Positions 1 to 8,852 are shown, counted from the first letter of the stretch. The stretch: DNA of 64,000 nt from Arthrobacter sp. C9C5 (GCF_013359735.1 NZ_JABFMX010000010.1:92800-156799), one strand, 5' to 3'. The notes: generated by a model not told the origin, from the letters alone. Numbers and translations are program-made.

Positions 1-116
1 TTGGCCTGGTCTCGGTTCCACACGCGGACCTCGTGTCCGGCCCGCAGCAGATTGCGGGCCATCGCGGCCCCCATGATGCCGGCGCCCAGCACCGCCACCT
101 TGCGATTCGTGTCCAT
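1..116 (-). CDS. NAD(P)-dependent oxidoreductase, 3-hydroxyisobutyrate dehydrogenase-like (N-terminus only)
   Basis: Only the first ~38 codons lie in the window; the gene continues beyond position 1. The translation starts [16 protein letters not shown] and has the dinucleotide-binding motif GAGIMG followed by [19 protein letters not shown], the Rossmann beta-alpha-beta of the 6-phosphogluconate/3-hydroxyisobutyrate dehydrogenase family. The Arg after the second strand (VWNR) suggests NADPH use, which is typical of this family. The ATG is at 114-116. The substrate cannot be told from the fragment. Confidence 0.75.
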   Translation of the reverse strand, partial: MDTNRKVAVLGAGIMGAAMARNLLRAGHEVRVWNRDQA

Positions 117-149
117 CCCGTCGTCCTCTCGATCGTTGTACAGGCGGCG

Positions 150-401
150 TTAGCGATCCACGTCTGTGTAACGCCCCTGGCTACCCCAAGCAGACATCCT
201 ACCGATCACGGTGTGGACGTCCGCGTAGCTGCCTGGGCGTCCCGCGGACGCGGTATTACCTTTGGTCAGGACATCGACGTCGGTGTAACTGCCCGGCAGG
301 TTCTTCTTCACGGACGCCGAGCGCTGAAGCGTGTCTGTGTCGGTGTAAGCGGCCTTCCTGGCCTGCCCGCGGAGGGGCTGGGGAACAGTTGAAGTACTCA
401 A
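150..401 (-). CDS. Small protein made of ~20-residue YTDVD repeats
   Basis: About 83 residues, not a family I can name. After a short lead (STSTVPQPLRGQARK) the chain is almost wholly tandem repeats of 19-20 residues, each opening with a Y-[TA]-D-x-[DH] core: AAYTDTD, GSYTDVD, GSYADVH and a final GRYTDVDR at the stop. The two central linkers end LP and RP. I chose the TTG start at 401 because GGAG lies 6 bases upstream; the ATG that overlaps that GGAG (413) has no ribosome site of its own. The protein has no signal peptide or membrane segment. The tandem array and proper start signal argue for a real gene. Function is unknown. Confidence 0.55.
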   Translation of the reverse strand: MSTSTVPQPLRGQARKAAYTDTDTLQRSASVKKNLPGSYTDVDVLTKGNTASAGRPGSYADVHTVIGRMSAWGSQGRYTDVDR

Positions 402-556
402 GAAAATCTCCATTAGTTAGGCGGGCGTCCAAAGAGGCCGCGCTTGGTGGTTGCCGCCTCCGGGCTCTACCGGAGCTCCGCGGCTGATACCCACTCTTCG
501 CCGACTTGCGATAGCTTTCAAAGAGGGAAAGCGCATCGTCCAATAGGGGATCTTTA

Positions 557-1477
557 TCAGAGCTGGTCAGCCAGCGGATTCTCCAGGAATGTGAGATCGG
601 CCGCGCGCGCCACCGCGGTCAGCGCCCGGGCAAGGACAGTTTCCGGCTCGCGAGAGAGTGTGACAAGCCCTACTTCCCCTTGCCGCTCCGGCCCCACCAA
701 CCGGAGGGCGCGCACGCCACGCGGGAGCTGGAACACGTGCAACCACGCCGCCGGGACGATCGTTGACCACGGCCCGGCCGTCATCTGGGCCAGCAGCGAA
801 GCAACCGAGTCCGTTTCAAGCCGCGGTGCGGCCGTCAGGCCCACGTCCCGGAGAGCATCATCCACTTGCCGGCGCCCCTGCATCGACCGGTCCAACAGGC
901 ACAGAGGCAGTGCTGCCGCGTCGGCCCAGCCGACCGTGCTGCCCGTGAATGCCCCGCGCTCCTCCGCCGTGAGCAGCACATACTTTTCGAAGTACAACCT
1001 GGCCACCCGAAAGCCATCCGGGACGGGGTCATCGACGTAGGTGATCCCGGCGTCGATCTCATAGGCTGCCAGCAGTCGCAGCACGTCCTCGGACCGGAGA
1101 TCGGACGCGACATGGACGCTGGCCAAAGGATGCGCCGCGCAAAAGGCGGCGGTCAGCACGGTCACGGCTGGTGACGCGGTCGGAATCGAGCCGATCCGCA
1201 GCTGCCCGGTCACGCCGGACCGCATGGCACTGATCTGTTCGGTCAGGGCCTTACGGTCCGCCAAAATGCGTCGCGCCCACACCACAATCTGTTCACCCTC
1301 GGCCGTCAGACCCTCGAACCTATTGCCCCGCCGGATCAACGGAACGTCCAACTCAACTTCAAGTTTCCTGATCCCCTCCGACAAGGCCGGTTGGGAAACC
1401 GAGCAACTCTCGGCCGCCCGAGCGAAATGACGCTCCCGGGCCAAGGCGACCATGTATTCGAGTTGGCTGAAGATCAT
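557..1477 (-). CDS. LysR-family transcriptional regulator
   Basis: About 306 residues, the usual LysR length. The N-terminal winged helix reads EYMVALARERHFARAAESC, then VSQPALSEGIRKLEVEL, followed by an LTAEGEQIVVWARRIL linker helix and a substrate-binding domain to the C-terminus. I start at the ATG giving MIFSQLEY, where this family normally begins; a GTG 13 codons upstream (1516) is possible but would add an atypical leader. It is divergent from padR across ~120 bases that contain a helically phased repeat. No catabolic operon is adjacent, so the effector is unknown. Confidence 0.88.
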   Translation of the reverse strand: MIFSQLEYMVALARERHFARAAESCSVSQPALSEGIRKLEVELDVPLIRRGNRFEGLTAEGEQIVVWARRILADRKALTEQISAMRSGVTGQLRIGSIPTASPAVTVLTAAFCAAHPLASVHVASDLRSEDVLRLLAAYEIDAGITYVDDPVPDGFRVARLYFEKYVLLTAEERGAFTGSTVGWADAAALPLCLLDRSMQGRRQVDDALRDVGLTAAPRLETDSVASLLAQMTAGPWSTIVPAAWLHVFQLPRGVRALRLVGPERQGEVGLVTLSREPETVLARALTAVARAADLTFLENPLADQL

Positions 1478-1547
1478 AGACTCTGGTCTACCGCACGCAG
1501 ACACCGAATTCACCACCCCGGCTGCTGAAACGTCTAGTTTTCGCGTA

Positions 1548-1572
1548 TATCGGAATGTATCGTTGAGTATCG
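1548..1572. promoter_or_regulatory. Three TATCG repeats at exact 10-bp spacing (candidate operator)
   Basis: TATCG occurs at 1548-1552, 1558-1562 and 1568-1572, so the three copies fall on one face of the helix. They lie 26-50 bases upstream of the padR start and between the divergent lysR and padR genes. Helically phased repeats are typical of cooperative regulator binding. PadR autoregulation is the simplest reading but is inference. Confidence 0.4.
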
Positions 1573-1597
1573 TTCGCGATCCACTAAGGAGACCAGC

Positions 1598-2140
1598 ATG
1601 CGTAATTCATACCCGGCCGGCGGATTTGGCACCCCAAACATCGACGGCATGTGGCAGGCGGTTGAGGAGCTGCGTTCAAGGTTTGAGAAGCGCTCGGGCA
1701 GCCGCGCGGGACGAGGCGAAGTGCGGTCCGCGGTGCTTGCCCTGCTCGCCGAACGGCCGATGCACGGTTATCAGATCATCCGTGAAATCGAGGAGCGCAG
1801 CAGTGGCAGCTGGAAGCCGAGTGCCGGCTCCGTCTACCCCACGCTGCAGCTACTGGCCGACGAGGGACTCATCCGCGCCGAGGAGTCCAACGGCCGCAAG
1901 ATCTACTCGCTGACCGAGGCAGGCCGGGAGGTGGTCGCGGGTGCGGATGCGTCGGCGCCGTGGGAGTCGACGGGCCCGGCAGCCGGCCCCGGATTCGCGG
2001 CGCTGCCCAAGGCCGGCGTCGAGCTCGCGCAGGCCGCAGCCCAGGTTGGTCGCACCGGCTCCCCGGAGCAGGTGAAGCAGGCCGTTTCGGTGCTCGACGA
2101 GGCACGCCGTCGCCTGTATTCGATCCTCGCCCAGGACTGA
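1598..2140 (+). CDS. PadR-family transcriptional regulator
   Basis: 180 residues. The winged-helix domain spans ~42-105 and shows the PadR signature LLAERPMHGYQIIREIEERS, then SAGSVYPTLQLLADEGLI and the wing NGRKIYSLTEAG. The C-terminal part, PEQVKQAVSVLDEARRRLY, should form the dimerisation helix. AAGGAG sits 6 bases before the ATG. The gene ends 5 bases before the kinase-like gene, so the two form an operon. PadR proteins usually repress their own operon and respond to small molecules or envelope stress. The ligand here is unknown. Confidence 0.9.
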   Translation: MRNSYPAGGFGTPNIDGMWQAVEELRSRFEKRSGSRAGRGEVRSAVLALLAERPMHGYQIIREIEERSSGSWKPSAGSVYPTLQLLADEGLIRAEESNGRKIYSLTEAGREVVAGADASAPWESTGPAAGPGFAALPKAGVELAQAAAQVGRTGSPEQVKQAVSVLDEARRRLYSILAQD

Positions 2141-2145
2141 CGCGG

Positions 2146-3867
2146 GTGACGTCGGTTCGTCGGGTCCGGGCAGATCCGGTACCCGGCGTCGGGGACACCC
2201 GCGCCCGCTACCGCCGCATCCTGCGCTTCGCCGCGTGGCATCTCGCGGTGACCTGGTGGTTTGAGTTGTTCCTCCCCCGCGTCGGGCTGGGCAGAGTTGC
2301 CGAGCGCACCCGGGGGAAGAGGATGCAGCGCTTCGCGCAGCACTTCCACGTGCTCGCCGTGGAGCTGGGCGGCCTGATGATCAAGGTCGGTCAGTTCCTC
2401 TCATCCAGGCTCGACGTGCTTCCGCCGGAGATCACCCGCGAGCTTGAGGGACTGCAGGACGAGGTGCCCGCCGTACCGTTCCCCGCAATCCGTGCACTTG
2501 CCGAGGCGGAGCTGGGCGCGCCGCTGGACCAGGTTTTCGCCTCGGTCGAGGAGACGCCAATCGCCGCGGCGTCCCTCGGGCAGGCGCACCGCGCACAACT
2601 CCTTCCCTCCCATGGTGCCGACGCCGGGCTGAAAACCGTGGTGTTGAAGGTGCAGCGCCCGGGAATCGATGCGATTGTCGACGTCGACCTGGCGGCACTG
2701 CGCAGAGTGGGCGGCTGGCTCAGCCGGGTGCGGCTGGTGTCCGATCGTGCGGACATGCCGGCCCTGGTGGAGGAGTTTGCCCAGATTAGTCTCGAGGAAA
2801 TCGACTACCTGCACGAGGCAGGGAATGCAGAGCGCTTTGCGGCTGATTTCGCCGACGACGACCGGGTAGGGGTGCCCGATGTCGCATGGGAGTGGAGCAC
2901 CCGCCGCGTGCTCGTGCTGGAAGATGTCGCGGCGATCAAGATCACTGACTCGGAGGCACTTTTGGCGGCTGGCATCGATCCGGCGCAGGTTGCCCCGGTT
3001 TTTGCCTCGGTCATGTTCGACCAGCTGTTCACCCGCGGGTTTTTCCACGCCGATCCGCACCCCGGCAACATCTTTGTCACTCCGGTCGCCGATTCACCTG
3101 CTTCAGCTGCAGGACGCCCGTGGAAGCTGACGTTCATCGATTTCGGCATGATGGGCGAGGTTCCGCCCAACACTCGGAGCGGCCTGCGGAAGCTTCTGAT
3201 CGCGGCCGCCTCGCGTGACGGCAAGGGACTGGTGAGCGCGATCAGCGACGTGGGAGTGCTGGTGCCCTCGGCCGACCGGGCCGAGCTTGAACGGGGGATG
3301 ACGCACCTCTTCGCCCGGTTTGGCGGGATGGGCTTCGCGGAGCTTCGCGAGGTGGACCAGCGGGAGTTCCTTGATTTTGCGGTGGAATTCCGCGACCTGG
3401 TCCGCTCGCTGCCGTTCCAGTTGCCGGAGAATTTCCTGCTCATCATCCGGGCGATGTCACTGACCTCGGGAGTGTGCAGCTCGCTGGACGCCCGGTTTAA
3501 TCTGTGGGACGCGGTCGAACCCTACGCGGCGCAGCTGCTGCGCGACGAACGGGGCAACATCGTCCAGGACGTGGCGCAGCAGGCGCTCGACGCCGCCGGG
3601 CTGGCGCTGGGTCTGCCGAAACGACTGGACGGGCTAGTCACCCGGATCGAGGACGGTTCACTATCGGTGGCCAATCCGCGGCTCGAACGGCAGCTGGCGC
3701 GACTGGACCGCACGGCCCAGCGAGCTGCATCGGCGCTGGCGTTCGGCGCGCTGCTCATCGCAGGTTCCGTGGTCCGGGCGGACGACGTGGTGCTCGGCAA
3801 CGTGCTGATGATTGCGTCGGTCGTTCCGCTGCTCCACGGGCTGTGGGCGGGGCGCCGCGGCCTCTGA
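2146..3867 (+). CDS. ABC1/UbiB (AarF) family atypical kinase
   Basis: 573 residues from the GTG at 2146, five bases after padR; an open frame extends further upstream, but only inside padR. Visible family features are KVGQFLSSR (~80-88), the alanine-rich nucleotide loop AAASLGQ (~140-146) that replaces the usual glycine loop, VVLKVQRPG with the ATP-binding lysine, the catalytic loop HADPHPGN and the metal motif IDFGMMG. Two hydrophobic segments at the C-terminus probably anchor it to the membrane, as in other members. UbiB-type proteins support isoprenoid-quinone or lipid metabolism. The PadR partner suggests an envelope-stress role, which is inference. Confidence 0.9.
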   Translation: MTSVRRVRADPVPGVGDTRARYRRILRFAAWHLAVTWWFELFLPRVGLGRVAERTRGKRMQRFAQHFHVLAVELGGLMIKVGQFLSSRLDVLPPEITRELEGLQDEVPAVPFPAIRALAEAELGAPLDQVFASVEETPIAAASLGQAHRAQLLPSHGADAGLKTVVLKVQRPGIDAIVDVDLAALRRVGGWLSRVRLVSDRADMPALVEEFAQISLEEIDYLHEAGNAERFAADFADDDRVGVPDVAWEWSTRRVLVLEDVAAIKITDSEALLAAGIDPAQVAPVFASVMFDQLFTRGFFHADPHPGNIFVTPVADSPASAAGRPWKLTFIDFGMMGEVPPNTRSGLRKLLIAAASRDGKGLVSAISDVGVLVPSADRAELERGMTHLFARFGGMGFAELREVDQREFLDFAVEFRDLVRSLPFQLPENFLLIIRAMSLTSGVCSSLDARFNLWDAVEPYAAQLLRDERGNIVQDVAQQALDAAGLALGLPKRLDGLVTRIEDGSLSVANPRLERQLARLDRTAQRAASALAFGALLIAGSVVRADDVVLGNVLMIASVVPLLHGLWAGRRGL

Positions 3868-3895
3868 TTGCGCTGAAAAGCCGGGACCGGGCTGC

Positions 3896-4423
3896 TCACC
3901 ACCCGGCCGTGCCCGGGCCGCCCTTGAACGGACCGACGATCTGCGAGGTGATCCACCCGCCGTAGAAGTCTCCATCCTGGGAGGTCACCCGCTCGCCGTC
4001 GACCTCGCAGGAGTCCATGTGGCCCGGGTAGAGGGCCACCCGGGTGGTGAGCGCCTCAAACCCCCGGGTGGGTTTGGGATAGGTCCACGCCCCGCGGGGA
4101 ACGACGGTTCCGCCGTCGACGACGTCGAAGTAGTGCGCCTCTCCCTTGAACTCGCAGAAGCTGGTGCCCTCAACCGGGACAAGTACTCCGGCAGGGAACG
4201 CGTCCAGGGGCAGGTAATAGACAGGCGGATGACTCGTCTCCAGGACGCGCACAGTGTCGGTGGTGTCGGCGATAACCTGCCCGCCAAGCCGCACGATGAC
4301 CCGTTCCGACCGTGGCTCGACCCTTGGCGGCCGAGGATAGTCCCACACCGATTCTTGACCGGCCTTGGGTTTGATGGGCTGGGGGCGCCGGAAGAAGCCA
4401 GGAAAACCGTGGGCAGTGGTCAT
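3896..4423 (-). CDS. DUF427 domain-containing protein
   Basis: About 175 residues. It contains the DUF427 core: SVWDYPRPPRVEPRSERV, then IADTTDTVRVLETSHPPVYYLP and CEFKGEAHYFDV near the middle. These are the conserved residues of this single-domain beta-rich family, whose biochemical role is not established. The ATG at 4421-4423 starts MTTAHGFPGFF. It is convergent with the kinase-like gene, with 28 bases between the stops. A codirectional neighbour lies 58 bases upstream. Confidence 0.85.
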   Translation of the reverse strand: MTTAHGFPGFFRRPQPIKPKAGQESVWDYPRPPRVEPRSERVIVRLGGQVIADTTDTVRVLETSHPPVYYLPLDAFPAGVLVPVEGTSFCEFKGEAHYFDVVDGGTVVPRGAWTYPKPTRGFEALTTRVALYPGHMDSCEVDGERVTSQDGDFYGGWITSQIVGPFKGGPGTAGW

Positions 4424-4481
4424 ATGCCTATGGTGCCACGCTCCGCTGGGACGCCGCTGTGAACGCCGGAACGCCGGCGGC

Positions 4482-4946
4482 TCAGTACTCCCCCTTGATG
4501 ACGAAATACGAGCCGCGGATAACGCCTGCCAGTTTTGACTTCTGGCGGGCGAACTTGAAACGCGATGCCAGTTCCTCCGGAATCTCCATGCCTTGGGCCA
4601 GCTTGAATCCGACCGCCCGCTTCCCGCCGTCGTCGATGCTATACATGACGTTGATCGACAATCCCGACTCGTAGAACACGTAGTCCATCCGCAAACCATC
4701 AACTTCGAAGGTGGTTGCCTCGAGCGGCCGCGAGCCGATGACAATGTCACGTTCGTTCTGCAAGATACGCCGCACCCGCTCCCGAACCTCCGGAACCTCG
4801 TTGGCAGGGCTCACGGTGAAGACGTGCTCGTACTTGTTGCGGTAGTACCGGGCCTCGTTCGCACGTAAGCCGGCGAGCGCTTCGGCGACCGGTGAGGACT
4901 CCAGGCCGACAGTAGAAACGTCCTTAAAGTCGACAACGTACGGCAT
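4482..4946 (-). CDS. Hypothetical protein, 154 aa
   Basis: I do not recognise the family. The start at 4946 (MPYVVDFKDVSTVG) has AGGAG in good register upstream. The chain is soluble, with no membrane segment or signal peptide. The C-terminal half is rich in beta-strand-like stretches (MDYVFYESGLSINVMYSIDD, GSYFVIKG). Codon use matches the neighbouring genes, and the gene is codirectional with the DUF427 gene. Confidence 0.65.
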   Translation of the reverse strand: MPYVVDFKDVSTVGLESSPVAEALAGLRANEARYYRNKYEHVFTVSPANEVPEVRERVRRILQNERDIVIGSRPLEATTFEVDGLRMDYVFYESGLSINVMYSIDDGGKRAVGFKLAQGMEIPEELASRFKFARQKSKLAGVIRGSYFVIKGEY

Positions 4947-5469
4947 GCGCTCTCCTGACTGGTTGTGTTGGACCCACGATAGCTTGAGGACGGTACTACG
5001 GCCGGTCCGCTGGCTATTGCGCCGACGAAGGCGCATGCTGGTCGGGAGGGCCGCCGTGACCTTCAAGACGAAGCGTGACCGGCGGTGTCTTGTAGTAGAA
5101 GGCCCCCTGGCCACCTAAACACCGGTCCGGGCTCCGTTGGAGCCGTCAAGCAGCCGGCGGTTTCGATGGCGGGGCCGGACTGCTGTTGCGGGCACACGAG
5201 GTTAGGGCCGAACGTAAGGTTTGGAGGATGCGAACCCTGACCCCACCCGAAACGTCATCCGCCTTTCCCTATTACCCTTGTCGCCTTGATCGCCGCGGGC
5301 CGGTCACGCCTGGCGCGCACTCTGGACACGCTTTCGAAGGCGACGTAAATTGGGAGATTCCAAAAGACCTTCGGGGATTTGGTCCTTCCCGGCCCGGTGC
5401 ATGGCCGCGATGAGAGCCGCTGAAGCAGCACGGCGGCACGAAGGATGCACCCGCGGAACGGAGCCCGGA
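4947..5469. other. Intergenic stretch, nothing identified
   Basis: No open frame here has both protein-like composition and a ribosome site at a workable distance. No tRNA, terminator or clear repeat was seen. Confidence 0.5.
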
Positions 5470-5724
5470 ATGGCTACCTCGCACATCACTCGATTCCTCC
5501 TGGACGCCACAGTCCCCGATGAGACGCACGACCCGTTGGGGCCGGACTGTCTCTACGGCCTGTATACAAGCTGGTGCATACTGCACCGCATCAAGCCGCT
5601 GGAAGACTTCGAGTTCCGGTCCGCCATCCGGCGCCACGGGATCGATCCCAGTGGCAGCCGACGCCGAATGGCCGGTCCGTCTGCCGGCAACTACATCCTG
5701 GCCAGCTACCCGGACACGGCCTGA
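5470..5724 (+). CDS. Small hypothetical protein, primase-associated winged-helix-like
   Basis: 84 residues from the ATG at 5470 (MATSHITRFLLDATVPDE). The pattern FLLDATV - GPDCLYGLYTSWCILHRIKP - FRSAIRRHGIDP - RMRGP-like RMAGPSAG - YILASYPDTA resembles the small winged-helix domain found at the C-terminus of phage/plasmid primase-helicases (insertion of a Tyr/Trp-rich helix before an F-x-x-A-[IL] helix). It occurs here alone, not fused. The resemblance is from memory of the pattern and the role is unknown. Confidence 0.55.
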   Translation: MATSHITRFLLDATVPDETHDPLGPDCLYGLYTSWCILHRIKPLEDFEFRSAIRRHGIDPSGSRRRMAGPSAGNYILASYPDTA

Positions 5725-6083
5725 TACAGCCCCCCACAGCGCAGGCGGCCGGTGCCTCTCTACAGCGGAGGCCAGTGTTCGCGCTCGTATCCGAACAGGT
5801 TGATGGTCCGGGCTGGAAGGGGCTGGCTGGCCCTGTTCGCAGGTTCGTTCCCTTCCGGCGGCTCTGCTGTGCTTCCTGCCGTGTCCCCGGAAATGCCTGT
5901 TACGCCTGAGTCACTGGACATGCGACATCCCTTGGTTGGCCGAACTGATGGGACACCGGCTCGAATTACGGACCGCCATGCCCCTCTAACGAGGCTACGC
6001 AACCCGCCGGGGTGCCCACAGGGCCTTTGGACCGTACCCACCCCGCCTTTTGCGCGGCATGCACCAGACACTGCCGGTGTCCG
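5725..6083. other. Intergenic stretch, nothing identified
   Basis: About 360 bases without a convincing gene. Open frames on either strand have skewed composition and lack ribosome sites. Confidence 0.5.
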
Positions 6084-6106
6084 CCCCCAGCGGGAAAGCC
6101 TGGGGG
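6084..6106 (-). terminator. Hairpin downstream of the DUF4193 gene
   Basis: CCCCCA at 6084-6089 pairs with TGGGGG at 6101-6106, just past the stop of the leftward DUF4193 gene. There is no long U tract, which is common for actinobacterial terminators. Confidence 0.45.
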
Positions 6107-6111
6107 TCGTC

Positions 6112-6423
6112 CTAGCTTTCGCACTCGATGCAGTACGAACGGCCGTTCTTTTGGCGCGCAAGCTGTGAGCGATGCCGGACCAGGAAACAGGAGTGGCAGG
6201 TGAACTCGTCCTCGGCCTGAGGGATGACTTCAACGATGAGTTCCTCGGCGACAAACTCCCCGCCGGGGGTCATGGCCTCATCCAGTGCATCGGACTCGTC
6301 CAGCTCCCGAACGACGCTGCGGGCATCCGGAGCGTTGGCGGACTGCAGCGCCTCCAGGGAGCGGTCCTGGGATTCCTTGACGTCGGAACGTACTTCGTCG
6401 TAATCGGTTGCCACGTTGGTCAT
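6112..6423 (-). CDS. DUF4193 domain-containing protein
   Basis: About 103 residues. The C-terminal third carries the family hallmark DEFTCHSCFLVRHRSQLA, then GRSYCIECES, i.e. two CxxC pairs that should bind zinc. The N-terminal half is acidic and low complexity (DEVRSDVKES). DUF4193 is a small actinobacterial family of unknown role. I use the ATG at 6421-6423 (MTNVATDYDE); a GTG at 6414 giving VATDYDE is equally plausible, since members commonly start MATDYD. Confidence 0.85.
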   Translation of the reverse strand: MTNVATDYDEVRSDVKESQDRSLEALQSANAPDARSVVRELDESDALDEAMTPGGEFVAEELIVEVIPQAEDEFTCHSCFLVRHRSQLARQKNGRSYCIECES

Positions 6424-6696
6424 TCTCATTTCTGGCGTTGTTGTCTGACGCAACTGCAACGTACACCATGGCCGCGGAATTCCCTGTCGCGCGGACCGGC
6501 CGGCCCGGGCCCCGGTCTAGGCCCATTCCGCCCTAGCCTGTCTGCGTCCGGCAGATTTTTTCACCTCGGCGGGCACCCCGCCGTAAGTGTGGGAGGCCTT
6601 GGTGAAGGATGAGGTGGCACGGCCGACGCTGGGGCGATGGTGCGGGCTGCACTCGCACCGCCGAGTCGGAGCCCGGCGTCCCACTCCCGAGTCGGG

Positions 6697-7356
6697 TTAC
6701 CGGGCCGCTCGACGAGTGAAGATCATGTGGACAACTCCGGATGGAGAAGGGGTCGCTTCGATCTCGAAGCGTTGTTCGAGTTCCTCGAGTCCGTCCCAGA
6801 GCCGCTCGCCACGGCCCAGGACGATCGGCACGAGGACGACGTGCATGTGGTCGATCAGATCGGCCTCGAGGAACTGACGAACCGTGCTGACGCCGCCACC
6901 GATCCGGACGTCGAGGTCGCCGGCCAAGGCGCGGGCCTGCTTGAGCGCGGAGACGGGGTCGGCGTCGACGAAATGGAAGGTTGTTCCGCCTTCCAACTCG
7001 AGTACCGGCCGGGGATGGTGCGTAAGTACAACGACGGGGGTGTGGAAGACAGGGTTATCGCCCCACCACCCCTTCCATTCCTCGTCCTGCCAGGGACCGC
7101 GTTGAGGGCCGAACTTATTGCGCCCCATGATCTCCGCGCCGATCCCGGGCTTCCACGCGCTGGCGAACGCCTCGTCGACGCCGAAGGATCCCTCCGATTC
7201 CCCGTGGAAGCCCATCTCGCGGAAGGTGCGCGTCTCGAAAGCCCACTCCATTAGCCGTGAGCCCGCATGACCGAACGGAGCGTCGAGTCGCTGGCCCTCG
7301 CCGGTGCCGAAGCCGTCGAGGGAGACCGAGAAGTTATGCACGCGGACTAGGGACAT
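6697..7356 (-). CDS. Dihydrofolate-reductase-family (RibD C-terminal) protein
   Basis: 219 residues. It begins MSLVRVHNFSVSLDGFGTG, the usual strand and substrate loop of YyaP/RibD-C proteins, and has GAEIMGRNKFGP, VVVLTHHPRP, VRIGGGVSTVRQFLEADLID and IVLGRGERLWDG. These mark the NADPH-binding fold of the DHFR/RibD_C superfamily. GGAG lies close upstream of the ATG. No folate or riboflavin gene is nearby, so it is a stand-alone reductase with unknown substrate. Confidence 0.9.
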   Translation of the reverse strand: MSLVRVHNFSVSLDGFGTGEGQRLDAPFGHAGSRLMEWAFETRTFREMGFHGESEGSFGVDEAFASAWKPGIGAEIMGRNKFGPQRGPWQDEEWKGWWGDNPVFHTPVVVLTHHPRPVLELEGGTTFHFVDADPVSALKQARALAGDLDVRIGGGVSTVRQFLEADLIDHMHVVLVPIVLGRGERLWDGLEELEQRFEIEATPSPSGVVHMIFTRRAAR

Positions 7357-7414
7357 GTCATCTCCTGAGGTGCTTGTCGTTCGCCATCACCTTATGGTGA
7401 TCGAACCCCACCAC

Positions 7415-8164
7415 TCAAGAGGTGCCCGACTTCGCGGCATAGGCGGTGGCCTCGGCCCGCACCTGGCGAATGTAAGGATCGGACTGGTTGTAGGAGTAGA
7501 TGGCGTCGGTCCACCCTTGGGCCGTTGAGAGGTCGCGGCCGTGGGCGCACAGATAGCTCGCCGCGCTGAGGGCGGCGTCGTCGATATTGAACGGGTCTGC
7601 TTTTCCGTCCCCGTTCCCGTCCCGCCCTGCAAGCTGCCAGGTCGAGGGAATGAACTGCATGGGTCCGACGGCGTGGTCCCAGCGGGAGTCGCCGTCCAGG
7701 GCACCGCCGTCGGTGTCGGCGATGGCGGCGAATCCGGCCCCGTTGAGGCTGGGGCCCACAATCGGGCCGCTCGCCTCCCCTGCGGTGTTAAGGCTGCCGC
7801 CGCCGTAGGTTCCGTGCGCGGATTCGACGAAGCCGACGGCGGCCACGGTATTCCAGCCGATCCCGCACGCCGGAGCGGCAGCGTTGGCCGTGGCTGCCGC
7901 AGCAACGTAGGCCCGGAGCGCGCGGGCAGGGATCCCGGTCTGCGCGGCAGCCCGGGCGAGCCACTGGGCATCAGGGTTCCGGGTCACGTTCACAGCGGTG
8001 GCGATGCCGGTGGAGAACGGATCAAGCTTCGCTACCGCTCGGGGCGGCGGAGCAAGGGCCCCGCGGGCGTCAACCCCGGACTGCCGGACTGCCCAGAACG
8101 AAAATGCGGCGATGGCGCACACCGCGAGCAGGCTGAAAACCAGAAGGCGTTTTAGACGGAGCAC
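7415..8164 (-). CDS. Membrane-anchored lytic murein transglycosylase (SLT family)
   Basis: 249 residues. A single N-terminal membrane segment (~6-26, LLVFSLLAVCAIAAFSFWAV) places the catalytic part outside the membrane. The lysozyme-like domain has the catalytic Glu in GFVESAHG (about E114), then DHAVGPMQFIPSTW, NGDGKADPFNIDDA and AASYLC, which are MltB/SLT features. It should cleave the MurNAc-GlcNAc bond of peptidoglycan. It is a monocistronic gene 50 bases downstream of the reductase gene. Confidence 0.9.
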   Translation of the reverse strand: MLRLKRLLVFSLLAVCAIAAFSFWAVRQSGVDARGALAPPPRAVAKLDPFSTGIATAVNVTRNPDAQWLARAAAQTGIPARALRAYVAAAATANAAAPACGIGWNTVAAVGFVESAHGTYGGGSLNTAGEASGPIVGPSLNGAGFAAIADTDGGALDGDSRWDHAVGPMQFIPSTWQLAGRDGNGDGKADPFNIDDAALSAASYLCAHGRDLSTAQGWTDAIYSYNQSDPYIRQVRAEATAYAAKSGTS

Positions 8165-8324
8165 GGACTAATCAAACCATCCAAGCTCAGCGGCCGGTGA
8201 CCAAGGTCCTCGTCCGGGATCCCGGCAGGGCAGAAGGCGCTGCGGCCACCGACGGGCCGAGCGGGCAGGCGCCTGCGTAAATAGCCCGTTGACCCCGCCC
8301 ACGACTGCGCCCGACACTGGTTGA

Positions 8325-8543
8325 ATGAGCGATGAAGAGAACGAAGCAACCATGCGCAAGGTTGTTGACCGGCTGCTCGCGAGGTTTCCGGATGCTCCTA
8401 AACCGCGCGTCGCGGAGATCGTCCGAGAAGAATTTGCGTCGCTGGCGTCGGGCAGGATTCGGATCTACATCCCCACACTTGTCGAGAACGCCGCCAGGGA
8501 CCGGCTCCACCAAGAGTTCAACATCGTGGCCATTCTGGACTGA
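8325..8543 (+). CDS. Three-helix bundle dimerization domain protein
   Basis: 72 residues (MSDEENEATMRKVVDRLLAR). The pattern V-x-x-L-x-x-[KR]FP followed by V-x-x-IVREEF and FVP-like IYIPTLVENAARDRL matches a small actinobacterial family annotated as a three-helix bundle dimerization domain. No enzymatic role is known. The upstream ribosome site is weak, and an inner ATG at 8352 is possible. Confidence 0.7.
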   Translation: MSDEENEATMRKVVDRLLARFPDAPKPRVAEIVREEFASLASGRIRIYIPTLVENAARDRLHQEFNIVAILD

Positions 8544-8852
8544 AAAGACTTCCGGGCTCCGCCCCCGGCCGGCTGCGGCCGCCAGCCTTTCTACCGGGGT
8601 GACCTCGGCGCGGCAGCGTCTGAGGGCCGTCCTCGGGATAGCCGGCGGGGCAATGAACAGCGGTGCCCTAACCCTGGACTACCCATGGTGTCCTATTCGT
8701 GCATGGTTTGCGGACTTGGTGCCCCCTGTTTGCGCCGTAGTTGCCCAGACTTTACCGGCGGTCGTGATGATTTCCGGAACAGCTGCACGCAAATGGATTG
8801 AACGGCCAACCGGCCGGCCCCAAGTTGCCTCTCCCAGCACCGAAAGGCCACC
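8544..8852. other. Intergenic stretch, nothing firm
   Basis: A GC-rich inverted segment just after 8550 could act as a terminator for the preceding small gene. Nothing else is recognisable. Confidence 0.4.

Noticed and set aside
120..400. A CRISPR-like array, because of regularly spaced similar sequences
   Set aside because: The repeats are imperfect, in a coding frame with ~60-base periodicity (20 codons), and lack conserved spacers or palindromic repeats.
256..543. A leftward frame beginning MDDALSLFESYRKSAKSGYQ
   Set aside because: It lacks a ribosome site and overlaps the repeat protein in another frame. Its C-terminal half is a shadow of the repeats.
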